Assembly: GCF_964204645.1 (NCBI RefSeq)
Contig: NC_134025.1
Location: 19,498,001-19,562,000, forward strand
Source: Tubulanus polymorphus
Lineage: Eukaryota; Nemertea; Palaeonemertea; Tubulaniformes; Tubulanidae
DNA length: 64,000 nucleotides
Reading direction: 5' to 3'
Within the stretch, counting starts at the first letter, position 1, and the number at the start of each line of letters is the position of its first letter. Under the pieces are notes generated by a model. It did not search any database. It saw only the letters and a list, made by a program, of their open reading frames with translations, and was not told the DNA's origin. Shown piece after piece: positions 1 to 9,950 of this stretch. The translations under genes and the position numbers were made by a program.

Positions 1-1226
1 ATATTTAAAACCGTTTATTCTATTTAAATTGGCCGCTGAAGATCAGTATATCAACTTTAAAGACAGGGGCGTAGCCACCGGTGTGACAACTGCGACATAT
101 GTTGCACCAATAATTGAAAAACCCATTTTGCTAAAACGTCATAATAAACATTATTCTGTATTTACATGGGGGGAATCAAGTTCTTTTGAAGATGTCAGTG
201 GTGCTAATACGGAGGCGTTGGTAGTGCACTTGAGATTTTCGGTGTAGGCCACATCCAACCCAGTGACTCCAGCGAGTTTTGTTTATAGTGTTAACAGTAT
301 CACATCTGGACCATGCACCTGATCTCACAGTATCAAAGTTGCCGAATTCAGAAGATTTTTTTCATATCACTTTAGAGCGACTCAAACCGGTATTCTTCTG
401 GTTATATTTCACTGATTCTGTAGGTGCTTTTTGTTCATGAAAAATGGACCATAATAAGGGATTTGACCAAAAAAATTCTGCTCAAGTGCCGAGACATGGA
501 AACCGAGAAAACCGAGAGAGTACCGGTATTGATGTACAATAAGCTAACATTAGTTTACTATTCATCAATATATGGTCAAGGGCAGATCCAGCCTACCAGT
601 TGTATTGAGGGGTACTCAGGTTTGCCCTTCTATTTTTCTAGTTTGTGATTTTGACAGGCTATTGTACTAACATAAATGTTTTATTCCGGGCTAGTATTCT
701 GGAAGTAGTATAGAAAATGGTCTAAATGAATCTAAACGAAAATAATTAACTTCAAGGGGGATAGACTTTATGCCCCAAATATGCATCTCAGAGCCTTGAA
801 AAATCAAAATTTTCTGGGGGTGTGCCCCCAGGTCCCCCGTTTTGTGCTATGATATAGTTGCCCTTCCAGTTCAGCAGGACTCAGAAATCGCTCTGGGATA
901 GTGAAACATCTGGATCCGTCCCTAGACCAAAGATAACCTTAAAGGCATTATATTATCTACAGAAAAATTATTCAAATATGAGCTCTCATAGCCATCAGAA
1001 CGCATCTCAGACGTTTTAATGTTCAAAATTTTCTTGGGGGAGGGCCTCCAAACCCCCCTTCTAGACATCGCGCCTTCGGCGCTCGTTTGGATGTGCGCTC
1101 CAGATTGTCGCACCATTGAATTTTAGGTGGCTGCGCCCCTGAAAGAGCAAATGCCATCAAAATAGAATATTGTGTAAAATTCATTTTCAAATGTGATGTA
1201 TTCTCACATATCAAATATGGAACTGT
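1..1226. other. intergenic, repeat fragments
   Basis: No gene was recognised. Two related segments lie in direct orientation at about 782-838 and 1002-1058. Both run from GCATCTCAGA through AAAATTTTCT and a G-run into a C-run. A third, inverted relative is near 7872-7948. They look like fragments of one interspersed repeat family. Short open frames here have no recognisable protein features. Confidence 0.4.
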
Positions 1227-1438
1227 ATCCTAATTTGAACCGTAGGAACTCCGAATATTTAGTGAAACTTACTTGTTAGCTTTCGCCTGTTTCTACAGGC
1301 TTGATCACACTGATGATGTCACTGCTGACGTCATCCGGGATTCCGGTCTTCCCTCGAGAATCAGCTGTGTGTGTGCCCCCCTCCCTAGAAGGGGACAGCA
1401 CGTTCCAGACGGCCGGGAGATGAAAACGGCCCCCGTCT
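1227..1438. repeat. PLE left inverted arm
   Basis: This segment is repeated in inverted orientation at about 3621-3833 with near identity. It includes TTTCTACAGGCTTGATCACA and the stretch around ATCAGCTGTGTGTGTGCCCC. The arm also encodes the last residues of the GIY-YIG region, so the arms overlap the coding end. Confidence 0.8.
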
Positions 1439-1787
1439 TTGTTGAGAGAAGGGTGCAATGTACGGATGTGGATTGCTTCTTTGACACCTCTCTCAAACCA
1501 TCTGGGTTCAACACCGAGAATCCTAACGTTGTCAATGTCAACTGTGTGACCCGGTTGGTCGACATGAAGGTGTTTCGACACCTCTGACGGCTTCGACACC
1601 TTCGACAGCTGGGGCGTCTGTGTTCCCCGAATCTGGCTCTTAAGGATCGTTCGGTTTCACCTACGTATGAGTCACTACACTGTTCGCACTTGATATGATA
1701 CACCGGACTCACTACTCTCGATTTATCCAGTTTGTCCTTAGGTCTAACCAAAATCTGCCGTAGATTGTTCATGGGTTTGAAGAACAC
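1276..1787 (-). pseudogene. PLE GIY-YIG endonuclease domain
   Basis: The sequence VYHIKCEQCSDSYVGETER followed by an R..EH block matches the PLE type of GIY-YIG nuclease, with its Cys pair between the GIY-like and YIG-like motifs. The continuation (GVKEAIHIRTLHPSLNKDGG, 1599 down) is in another frame, so a frameshift lies near 1600. In intact PLEs this domain nicks the target DNA for priming. Here it cannot be translated as one piece. Confidence 0.84.
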
Positions 1788-1799
1788 CGGTACTCCGTA

Positions 1800-2630
1800 T
1801 CATTTCATAACCCGACGTAACTGTTCTGAGGTACCCTTAATATATGGTATCACGACGGGAGCGACTTTCCGCCTTTCGGATTGTGTAGCTTCCTTAGTAT
1901 TATTAGCCGGTTTGCATAGGTTCGGTGACATGATCCAGGCAGGATAGTCGTTAAAACTCAGAGCCTTCTTTACATGGTTGACCTCCTCTAACTTATCCAC
2001 TGGATCCGATACAACACTTTCCGCCCTGTGGTTCAACGTTCTCACAACACCCTTCTTGTGTTCTAGGGGGTGGTTGCTATTGAAGTTCAGTTACTGGTCG
2101 GTATGAGTGTCTTTCCTGTATACTCTCGTGCGGATAGTGTGGTCACTGTTTACCACCGATAGCGTGTCTAAGAACGCAATAGATCGTTCCGTCCTACTGT
2201 CACCACCATCGTCAATACTCGGTAAAACATTGACCGATTCAGCCTCCGATGTCCATTTTATGTCATCGTCCACTTGGTTCAGATGGGTACTAAATTCTTC
2301 GGCGTACTGCTTCTTCAATACTGTGTATGTATCATCGACATACCGTTTCCACCACCTGGGAGGATGTAATGCCGTCCTTAAGGCTAACTGTTCAAACTCT
2401 TCCATGTATAGATTGCATACGATGGGTGAGACTGGTGAACCTATAGCAGCACCATGAACTTGTAGGTAGTAATCGCCGTTAAATAAGAAATAAGTACACT
2501 TGAGGCAGAGAAACAACAGACTTATAATCTCTTCATGTGATAACGGTGTGCGGTCCTTCAAGGTGTTGTCGTTACGGAGTCTTGTTGTGATCACCTCCAA
2601 AGCTTTGTCCACAGGTACGCTGGTGAACAA
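1800..2630 (-). pseudogene. PLE reverse transcriptase, palm and linker
   Basis: Two open stretches in one frame, separated by a TAA at 2091-2093, continue the RT. The first has GAAIGSPVSPIVCNLYMEEF (motif B) and RYVDDTYTVL, where YVDD is the catalytic Asp pair of motif C. The second, 2045 down to 1803, has VAPVVIPYIKGTSEQLRR, which is the usual block between RT and endonuclease in PLEs. A TGA at 1800-1802 separates it from the endonuclease frame. The shared frame shows these were one polypeptide. Confidence 0.85.
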
Positions 2631-3435
2631 AGCACAGACATCATACGATCATAGCTCTTCATCTTCCTCAAGTTTAAGATGTTGTACCTCAGCCGCAAAC
2701 ACCTTCGAGTTTTTCACGTGGTGTTCGGATTTACCAACTAATGGACCTAGTACTGAGCTAAGATAATCGGCGCACTGATACGATAACGTACCGATCGAGC
2801 TAACAATAGGTCGTAATGGCATTCCAGTTTTATGGACCTTAGGTAAGCCATAGAATCGAGGTGGTTGGTCCACCGTGGGGTAAAGTTTCCGGTGTAACAC
2901 AAAGGAGATCACTTTCCTATCAAATAAATCTTTAAGGACATCCACAAATTTCTTCTTATACTGATTGGTTGGATCACGTTATAATCTCTTCATGTGATAA
3001 CGGTGTGCGGTCCTTCAAGGTGTTGTCGTTACGGAGTCTTGTTGTGATCACCTCCAAAGCTTTGTCCACAGGTACGCTGGTGAACAAAGCACAGACATCA
3101 TACGATCGTAGCTCTTCATCTTCCTCAAGTTTAAGGTGTTGTACCTCAGCCGCAAACACCTTCGAGTTTTTCACGTGGTGTTTGGATTTACCAACTAATG
3201 GACCTAGTACTGAGCTAAGATAATCGGTGCACTGATACGATAACGTACCGATCGAGCTAACAATAGGTCGTAATGGCATTCCAGTTTTATGGACCTTAGG
3301 TAAGCCATAGAATCGAGGTGGTTGGTCCACCGTGGGGTAAAGTTTCCGGTGTAACACAAAGGAGATCACTTTCCTATCAAATAAATCTTTAAGGACATCC
3401 ACAAATTTCTTCTTATACTGATTGGTTGGATCACG
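2522..3435. repeat. 457-bp tandem duplication inside the PLE
   Basis: Positions 2522-2978 and 2979-3435 are two direct copies with only a few substitutions. For example ATAATCTCTTCATGTGATAA starts at 2524 and again at 2981. Both copies encode the same RT segment, from the RT finger region to motif A. The junction at 2978 joins a GGATCACG end to the start of the second copy. Confidence 0.88.
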
Positions 3436-3786
3436 TGATAGCTTCTTGTATGTTTTCTTATCTGATAGTAAGAAGTTGCATTTGTCAAAATACTCCGTCT
3501 TGTTCATAACTACAGTAACCCTCCCTTTATCAGCAGGTAAAACCATTATGGTTTCGTCCTTTCTAATAGAATCAATTGCATCTCTTTCTTGTGTGGTGAC
3601 ATTCTGGTCTCTAACTTTGCAGGGGGCCGTTTTCATCTCCCGGCCGTCTGGAATAACGTGCTGTCCCGTTCTAGGGAGGGGGGCACACACACAGCTGATT
3701 CTCGAGGGAAGACCGGAATCCCGGATGACGTCAGCAGTGACATCATCAGTGTGATCAAGCCTGTAGAAACAGGCGAAAGCTAACAA
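2974..3786 (-). pseudogene. PLE reverse transcriptase, N-terminal and finger region
   Basis: The 270-codon open frame shows the PLE RT N-terminal block. Motifs in order are IMVLPADKGRVTVVMNK (finger nucleotide-contact region), FYGLPKVHKTGMPLRPIVSS and SYDVCALFTSVPVDKAL (motif A with its first catalytic Asp). The frame then ends because the internal duplication restarts an earlier part of the RT. The start codon in the inverted arm is probably not the true start, and the upstream part of the PLE protein is missing or out of frame. It is a remnant, not a working gene. Confidence 0.8.
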
Positions 3787-3833
3787 GTAAGTTTCGCTAA
3801 ATATTCGGAGTTCCTACGGTTCAAATTAGGATA
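3621..3833. repeat. PLE right inverted arm
   Basis: Inverted partner of 1227-1438. On the minus strand it precedes the RT open frame, and the first 50 or so residues of the open frame starting at 3786 are arm sequence rather than RT domain. The two arms differ by small indels, for example one extra base in the ACGTTCCAGACGG/CCGTCTGGAATAACGT segment. Confidence 0.78.
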
Positions 3834-4477
3834 CTATTCATATTACCCGAATAGATGAACATACATCAACGTAAATATGGAACTGGTTTGAATTTTAGTT
3901 TAGCCATTACTGAGAAATATCACTTTTAAATCGGCAATTTCAGCACGTGCTCACAGTTATTGTTTATGTTAGCAGGTGCGTGTTTCTGACGTCATCTCCG
4001 ACAAACGCTCGCCGCTTCCAGTCATTTCACTAGACGTTTCATGCGGTATTTTATCGTTTTAGGAGTGATTTGAATAAATAAACTCTGTGAAATAAAGTGA
4101 GAGCACTGTAGGTCAGTGAATACGGTGAACAAATGATGTTTATTTTATCGATTATACATAGGCTATGCGTACTAGCGCGCACATGTGCTTGTGTTGATTG
4201 TGATGGTTTACATCATAAATAGCGCCGCCCACGGGTTGAATATGAACTATACGCACGGAGTGAAGGATAAATAGATGACTATTCCGCTAACTATTATTAC
4301 GGCTAATTCGTGCTCCTTTTTTCAATAAGTCACATCTCAGGTCGCTATATGTTTACTAAAGTTTCTTCTGGTCAAGAAATCGCGGAAAGTACAATTTTGA
4401 TGGCATTTGCCCTTTAAGGCCGAGATTTTTACAATGTTAATGAACAAATCAGAGACTATAATTTCAAAAAAGTTATT
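3834..4477. other. intergenic, nothing recognised
   Basis: I see no gene, RNA or clear repeat here. The stretch is AT-rich with ordinary base composition for the window. Confidence 0.4.
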
Positions 4478-6103
4478 TTAACAAAACATTGCTGAGTAAA
4501 TGAGACAAGTATTTGCGCCTGTGCGGGCCTTACAGCCACATAGGGACATGCAAAGCTGTCCCTGCACACAGCATTTGCATGGTGGCTTACAGCCCATCCT
4601 GCAATTGCAACTAACAAGTTCTGGCAAGTTCTTTGAAATAAGTGACGTCGTGGCGAAGACTGGTGTCGGTGCAGAATCTTGGGAATCAACCTGCCATCCC
4701 CATCCAGATGGTGATATGGGTTCATGATCTTTCTCTAGAGCATTCCCCCACACATGCCCACTCTACAAAAAAGAAGATTTTCCTTTATTTGGAAAAATTT
4801 AAATCTTCTCAAAACAGAATTCACTATAAAGCTGTGTTACCTGATATGCTACTCGAAGCACATGTTGGTGAAAAGCATCACTGCTCGATGGTGGCATATG
4901 TTCAAAGCCTTTCCCTTTGTGGAGGAAGAGGAAGAGTCAAGCAGCATCCACAGTTGTAATGTTGTCCTCTCTTACGCCATAGAGTCTAATTATAAATCAG
5001 TGAAGTACTGGCTATTGATTGCAGATCATTTTGACTATGGGCGTTGGTCCTGATAGCAGCTGAAGGGGTAAGGTTAGTTCAGGCATAGATTCCCACACTG
5101 ACCATGCTGCCTTTTTTCCTCTTCCAAAGAAGGCTGACGTAGTGTCACAACCTGTTATGGCATGAAATGCAGGTAGAGCAATGGCTTTTGATGGCCCAAG
5201 AATGTTAGCAATGGAATGCACTGGAATATACCTAGGAGAGGAAAATGGTTTATCATTTGCCAATTAAGTAAAGATGCATATAACATTTACACATCTCGGA
5301 GAAAGTCCTATACCTGAAGTGGCGTCGTACTCCAAAGGCAATCCATAGTTCCTCAAAGTTCTCCCCCAGCTTTACGAACGTAGCAATTCCAAGCACAACA
5401 ACATCACTGTCACTGCTGCAGATGATGATCCGACGATGTCCAGCAAGGGTTGCTGCAGCTACATGCAAGTATAAGTGGGAATCGGCCTCCTTCTGTGTAC
5501 ATGGGGCTAGGTTGGTGATGTTCATGCCAGCTGGTGATGTCAAACAATCACTAAGTATTGTTGTGAAAGAGCTTTTTGCCCTGAGAATAGAAGATGATCA
5601 GCAGTTTTCTAGTTAACCTCACTTCATATATTCTATGTTGGTCATTCTTATTTGCTTACCTCTTGAAGTGCCATAACTGCCAGGCTTTTGGCCAACTCCA
5701 CACACAGCTCCTGCTTGTTCAGATCCACCCGGAGAAAGGCAGCCCAATTGCCGGGAACTTTGGTTGACAGGGTAACCTTCCTCCTTGCACCGGTGCCCCT
5801 TTGCTCTCTGGTATCTGATTTGAGACTGGTCTTAGAGTACACATCCCAGACAATATCAACACGGTCATTTGATGCTAACCACGAGAGTATGTATGGTGCA
5901 AATACATCTGTGAAATATTGACCAATATTTACTGCACTTCCAGGACGAAGCATTTGAACTAGCACTGCTCCATCTAACACAGCTGCTGTTGTTGCTGGCC
6001 TTCGGTTATCAAAATCACGTGGAAGTATGCAATCCATGATCTCACTCTTATTTCCATAATTGCGGCAGCAGCCATATTGGAAAACGGCCAAATCATTGGT
6101 CAA
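4478..6103 (-). pseudogene. PIN/FEN1-like nuclease family with Cys-rich tail, degenerate
   Basis: Four exon-like blocks on the minus strand resemble a multi-copy invertebrate family of uncharacterised PIN-like proteins. Block 1 (6103 down to about 5660) ends at a GAG|GTAAGC donor. Block 2 (about 5600 to 5313) has EADSHLYLHVA and SSDSDVVVLGIA, typical acidic PIN/FEN metal-site motifs. Block 3 (from about 5232) has FHAITGCDTTSAFFGRGKK. The last block (4753 to 4478) has WGNALEK, PSGWGWQ and CNCRMGCKPPCKCC, a CXC-type Cys-rich tail. The 5232-side junction joins HF-R-YIPVHS correctly. Decay shows in an in-frame TGA (minus strand of 4937-4939) before a CAG|GTAACA donor, and in a phase mismatch between blocks 1 and 2. 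No function is claimed. The family may be carried by mobile DNA. Confidence 0.68.
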
Positions 6104-6727
6104 AATGGAATAAGCATAATGTCATCTGAATGGTTGACCATGATTTTGTGGGTTAACACATCGATTTTACTAGTGTAGGTCAGTTGGTTGCAAAGTTATG
6201 GTAAAAAATATGATTTTCAGTAATGGCGTGGCGGCCATTTTTAAAAACGCCATATTTTAAATATAAGGGGTGATCTCGCTTGTGTCTTTGGAAAGTTATC
6301 TTCCTATCACCCTATGGTAACTCTGTGCAAAAGGGAACTTTTGTAGCATGACTTGAAGTCACTTAACCCACCCACTATTTTACAAAGATCACTAATAGTT
6401 TTATTACTCTAATTCATCGCAATAAAAACCCATCCCTGCTCAGACTGGCCCATAATTCAGATACCTGGAAGAGAATTAATTGGTTTTGTAAGATCTGAGG
6501 CAAGTGGAGCCAATACTGTACATGTATTTACCAATTTGGATAGTATGGTATTAAATATCTGGCTATAGTTATCCAGTTGTTATAAGCAAAGACATATAAA
6601 CTAGATTATTAATTACTCAATGGCTGCGTATGCATTTGCGCTGTCCAGTGCGTACCGCATTTTCCAAAGATATTAAATCTGAATTTTCAATTTAATTTCA
6701 TATAAAATTTGTCTCACATGCGTTTTT
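6104..6727. other. intergenic, nothing recognised
   Basis: Upstream side of the PIN-like pseudogene. No further exon of that family and no distinct repeat was recognised. Confidence 0.35.
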
Positions 6728-7505
6728 AGCAGCCGTAGGCTGCGCCTATTACTATACAAATGGAGCGAATTTAAATGATATGGTTTCCAGAGCTAAGGCC
6801 CATTGACTGTGCAACTAAGCATATATTCATACAAATCATTCATTAGAGCATTATCCATTCTCCAACCCCTATGAAGCTGAATTTTGAAAGAGGGCCTCGG
6901 AAAAATTTATATGAGCTTTTTCATGAAATTCTGATCGCAAAAATATCTGTTTCAAAAAGCCAATCAGAAAGCAAAGACTCCTCTATGATTGGCTTAGCCG
7001 CAGAGATCAGCAGGTGTTCACGTGAACCCTCGGTGTCGTCTACCGTTTTACATCCGGGTTTTATTCTAAGATCTAAATTTGTATTTCAATACCGTGAAAT
7101 CTTTAGTTGATTTGGTTTTTGGGAGGAATATCTTTATTTGCACGACAGAAAATATCATTGACAATTGTGCAACGTCCGGGAAAAATAGCTTTTTCTCAAA
7201 TCGGATGGATGACCTTGATATGCTAATTAGCCATGTGCTCAAACTGCAAATTCAATCGAATGTTGTTTTATTGAGCAAATTTCAGAAAATTCAATTCTGT
7301 TCCGCATTCAAATCAATAAGACAAAGGGAAAAGATTTATCTGAGGTATTTGTTCCTGCCAGCTCCAGTCGCTGTTTGTGCTACTTATGAAAACACAATTG
7401 AATTGTGTAAATTATGTATTTGGACAAATGTATCATTTGGACAGAATGCATCATTTGCCATTTTATAAAAAGCTGACAGGCTGGCCATAGTGCCCCTTCG
7501 GGCTC
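6728..7505 (+). mobile_element. HINE/Helentron-like element, family 2
   Basis: The left end AGCAGCCGTAGGCTGCGCCT follows a T-run, and the right end has GACAGGCTGGCC and then GTGCCCCTTCGGGCTC, a CCCC/GGGG hairpin, before the flank. A related copy occupies 9951-12343 with the same start (GCCGTAGGCTG..CCTATTACTATACAAATGG) and end. Sub-terminal inverted segments, a 3' hairpin and T-rich flanks are the diagnostic layout of Helentron-derived non-autonomous elements (HINEs). It has no coding capacity. The class assignment is inference; the two-copy structure is seen directly. Confidence 0.6.
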
Positions 7506-7679
7506 TTGTTGTACTGTTTGCTCAGTGTGGGATTAAGCTCATAATCAAGCGGCAAAAGGGTTAAGCTAGATCTAGTTAGATCTATGTCCGTGTCATAGGC
7601 TAATAAAAAGCTTAACATATCACCAGTTCATTGATAAAAGCTGCGTTGATATTGATATTTGATCTTCTGAATCTTTTAG

Positions 7680-7791
7680 GAACTGCACATCAATGGATGC
7701 GTGAATCTTACAGATGAATCAGTCGATGCTGTCATACAATGCTGTCCTAAAATCAACATCCTTCTCTTTCATGGTTGTCCAAATATTACAG
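7680..7791 (+). CDS. AMN1: AMN1 penultimate exon
   Basis: 112 bp, phase 0 at the start and phase 1 at the end. It encodes one LRR of the C-x2-L-T-D-x-[SG]-V type and the following strand. The exon is preceded by a pyrimidine-rich acceptor and followed by a good GTAAGG donor. Confidence 0.83.
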
Positions 7792-8527
7792 GTAAGGTCT
7801 ATTTGGAAGAGGTGTTTCAGGTGCTGATCACATAGGATCTTCAGAGCCGTTGGAAGGAATTTTTCAGTGGCGAGGCTTATTTCTGAAGGGGGTCTGGGGG
7901 CCCTCGCCTAGAAAAATTTTGAAAATTCAATCGCCGGAGATGCGTTTTGGGGCCATTTCACAGTCTCATTCACAGAAGCATGAGAAGTCGTGAGCCAACC
8001 ACCTAGTACAGAGAAGGACGAGCTGCTACGCGGTACAGCGTGCTTTTGAAAAAAATTTTGTTAAGCAAAAAAATGGGGCGGCTTTGGCTGCCCCTGCCGC
8101 CCCTGTTCCGACGGCCCTGATCTTTTTGTGAAATATATTGAGAAAATACTCCCAGAATGCACATAAGTGCATGCATTTTTCCAAAATTCCTGGCCCAGGC
8201 CCGCATATCGCGCTTATGCGATAAGTAACATGTTCATCTCTATAAAAATTGCGCCCAACCTTTCTCCATAGCTGCATCCATGCCTGAGTTTAGGTCCATG
8301 AAAAAGCTTTGAATTTTAAAACCTCTGTCTCTCCCACCTCACCGTTTCAGTGCAGTTGGAAATTTTGTCTGAATACATGAATTATGTGAATATCCAAATG
8401 GTTCTTTCTGACTATTAAAATGTTGATTTTATCTTGTGTTTGTCGTTATTTAGAGAGGTCAAGAATGGCTTTGGAAGAATTAATGGCAAATACTAAAGTT
8501 AGACAACTTACATGGACTGTGTATTGA
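7680..8527 (+). CDS. AMN1: AMN1 homologue, last two exons
   Basis: Two exons, 7680-7791 and 8454-8527, with TTTTAG and TTATTTAG acceptors and an ACAG|GTAAGG donor. Spliced in frame (phase 1), they give a leucine-rich repeat (NGCVNLTDESVDAVIQCCP, then ILLFHGCPNIT) followed by ERSRMALEELM..VRQLTWTVY and a TGA stop. The terminal TWTVY and the LLFHGCP..T block match the C-terminus of animal AMN1, an LRR protein named after yeast Amn1, an antagonist of mitotic exit. In animals its role is poorly defined. Earlier exons were not found in the window and are expected to the left, beyond the PLE and pseudogene or off the edge. The intron (7792-8453) contains repeat fragments. Confidence 0.85.
7792..8453 (+). 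other. AMN1 intron with repeat fragments
   Basis: The intron holds an inverted relative of the 782-1058 repeat (G-run then GAAAATTTTTCTAGG-like sequence, about 7872-7948). It also has a GC-richer stretch at about 8070-8120 with runs of GCCGCCCC-like sequence. No coding sequence was seen. Confidence 0.4.
8454..8527 (+). CDS. AMN1: AMN1 terminal exon
   Basis: 74 bp. It encodes the conserved C-terminal tail ending TWTVY and then TGA at 8525-8527. No clear AATAAA was picked out close behind the stop; the nearest polyadenylation-like AT runs lie at about 8680-8710. Confidence 0.85.
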
Positions 8528-9704
8528 TCAAAACAAACTAGAACCATCAGGAGCACTGACATCAACATAACAAAAATCGCTCATGCATTTCAGGTTATGT
8601 GGATTGAATATTCATAAGTACAAATATTCCATTTCATCAAATGGTTTTAACAAGCAAAAAACCTAAATCCCTGTTAAATTATATATTTTCATAAAATACA
8701 GATAAAGCAAACTTCCTGAAACAAATAATGTTAAAACTGAAATCCCAATTTCGAAACTCAAACAAAAACCTTTTCGGATACCGGTATTTCATTCAAAAAT
8801 GTTTACCTGGTATGTATATTTATACATAGATTATATAAGTTTTTGTATAAAACTTGTTTTGTTATTTTTGTATTACATAAAAGATATTATTATTACGAAA
8901 TTCATAATTAAAGTTCGTTCTTCTGGAATCGGTTTTCTTTCCTTAATCTGCCTGTCATTCTCTCTGTATAATCGTATAAATCGTATAAACGTTTATATCC
9001 AGTCAGAGGGCGTGGCAACATTTACAAGGAAAAGATTTTTTTATGAAACTTTCATGTGTATCCTGTGGATCGATGTAACCTCAATCGCCAATTTCAGTGT
9101 AAATTTAATGTATTGTATGATATATGACGCATTCTATCATACGTTTACTTTGTATTTGCACCGTGATACGTGTAGGCTACTGTAAAAGATCGTAGCATAT
9201 TTTGTCAGAACCGAGTGATATGGCAATTTGCCGTTTTGCTTGCGGGGGTAGTAGTATTGACAGCTTCGTTGTTTTTCGTCTACAATTGAATATCAGATAA
9301 CAACCGAGTATTTTTGCAGAATATGAATATGCAATTGCATAAGGTCACTCAAAACGGATTCCTAGTTTAATCATTTCTGAAAACCTCACGCGTCAAATAA
9401 AATGCGCACTCCCGCTTCGAAAATAACTGCTCCCAATCGCTATACGCACCAACGTTTTAAAGTCGTCTTTTTAAAAATCGTTTAGCTGTACGTCGTTTAG
9501 TGTTATTGGCGACGGAATTCGAACGGCCGTAATGATTTTGTCGATAGAAATTACGTCAAAGTCAAGGGATATAATTTCCTTTTTAAGCTGGTCGGTCATC
9601 ACTTAAGACGATTAAACTACTGTGACAGAGGCGTACTTCGAAAATAAAAATCACCCCCTCGTCTCCTGAAAAAAGAAAGTAAATTGTTTTCATTTCAGCT
9701 TTTT
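8528..9704. other. intergenic, nothing recognised
   Basis: Downstream of AMN1. An open frame of 128 codons at 8799-9185 is rich in Tyr, Phe and Ile with no domain. It reflects AT-rich sequence and is not called as a gene. Confidence 0.4.
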
Positions 9705-9950
9705 AGCCCACTTGCGACTTTAGTCCCAGCGGGCTAATGCGTTCACTTTTCGTCCGTCCGTCCGTCCGTAGACGGAATCCAGTTATTTTGGGAAGTTTTG
9801 AAGACGCTTCAAGGTAACGTCTTGATATTTGGGTTACACATGTATCTACCCTAGACACATCTTCAGCCCAAAAACTGGCCCTGTCAGAATCAAGATGGCC
9901 GACTGGCAGCCATTGTTGTTCGTCAAAATCAGCACTTTTTACACATTTTT

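Larger units (their letters stand above)
1227..3833 (-). mobile_element. Penelope-like retroelement (PLE), degenerate
   Basis: Read on the minus strand, the element has reverse transcriptase pieces (3786 down to 1800) followed by a GIY-YIG endonuclease (1787 down to 1276), the domain order that defines Penelope-like elements. It is bounded by two inverted arms of about 210 bp, which fits the LTR-like arms in odd orientation that PLEs often have. The coding region is broken by in-frame stops at 2091-2093 and 1800-1802, by a frameshift near 1600 inside the endonuclease, and by a 457-bp tandem duplication in the RT region. No intact product can be made from this copy. The domain calls come from the sequence; the pLTR reading of the arms is inference. 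Confidence 0.88.

Noticed and set aside
8799-9185. 128-codon open frame
   Set aside because: Composition follows AT-rich random sequence (Tyr, Phe, Ile, Cys) with no domain, splice or repeat evidence.
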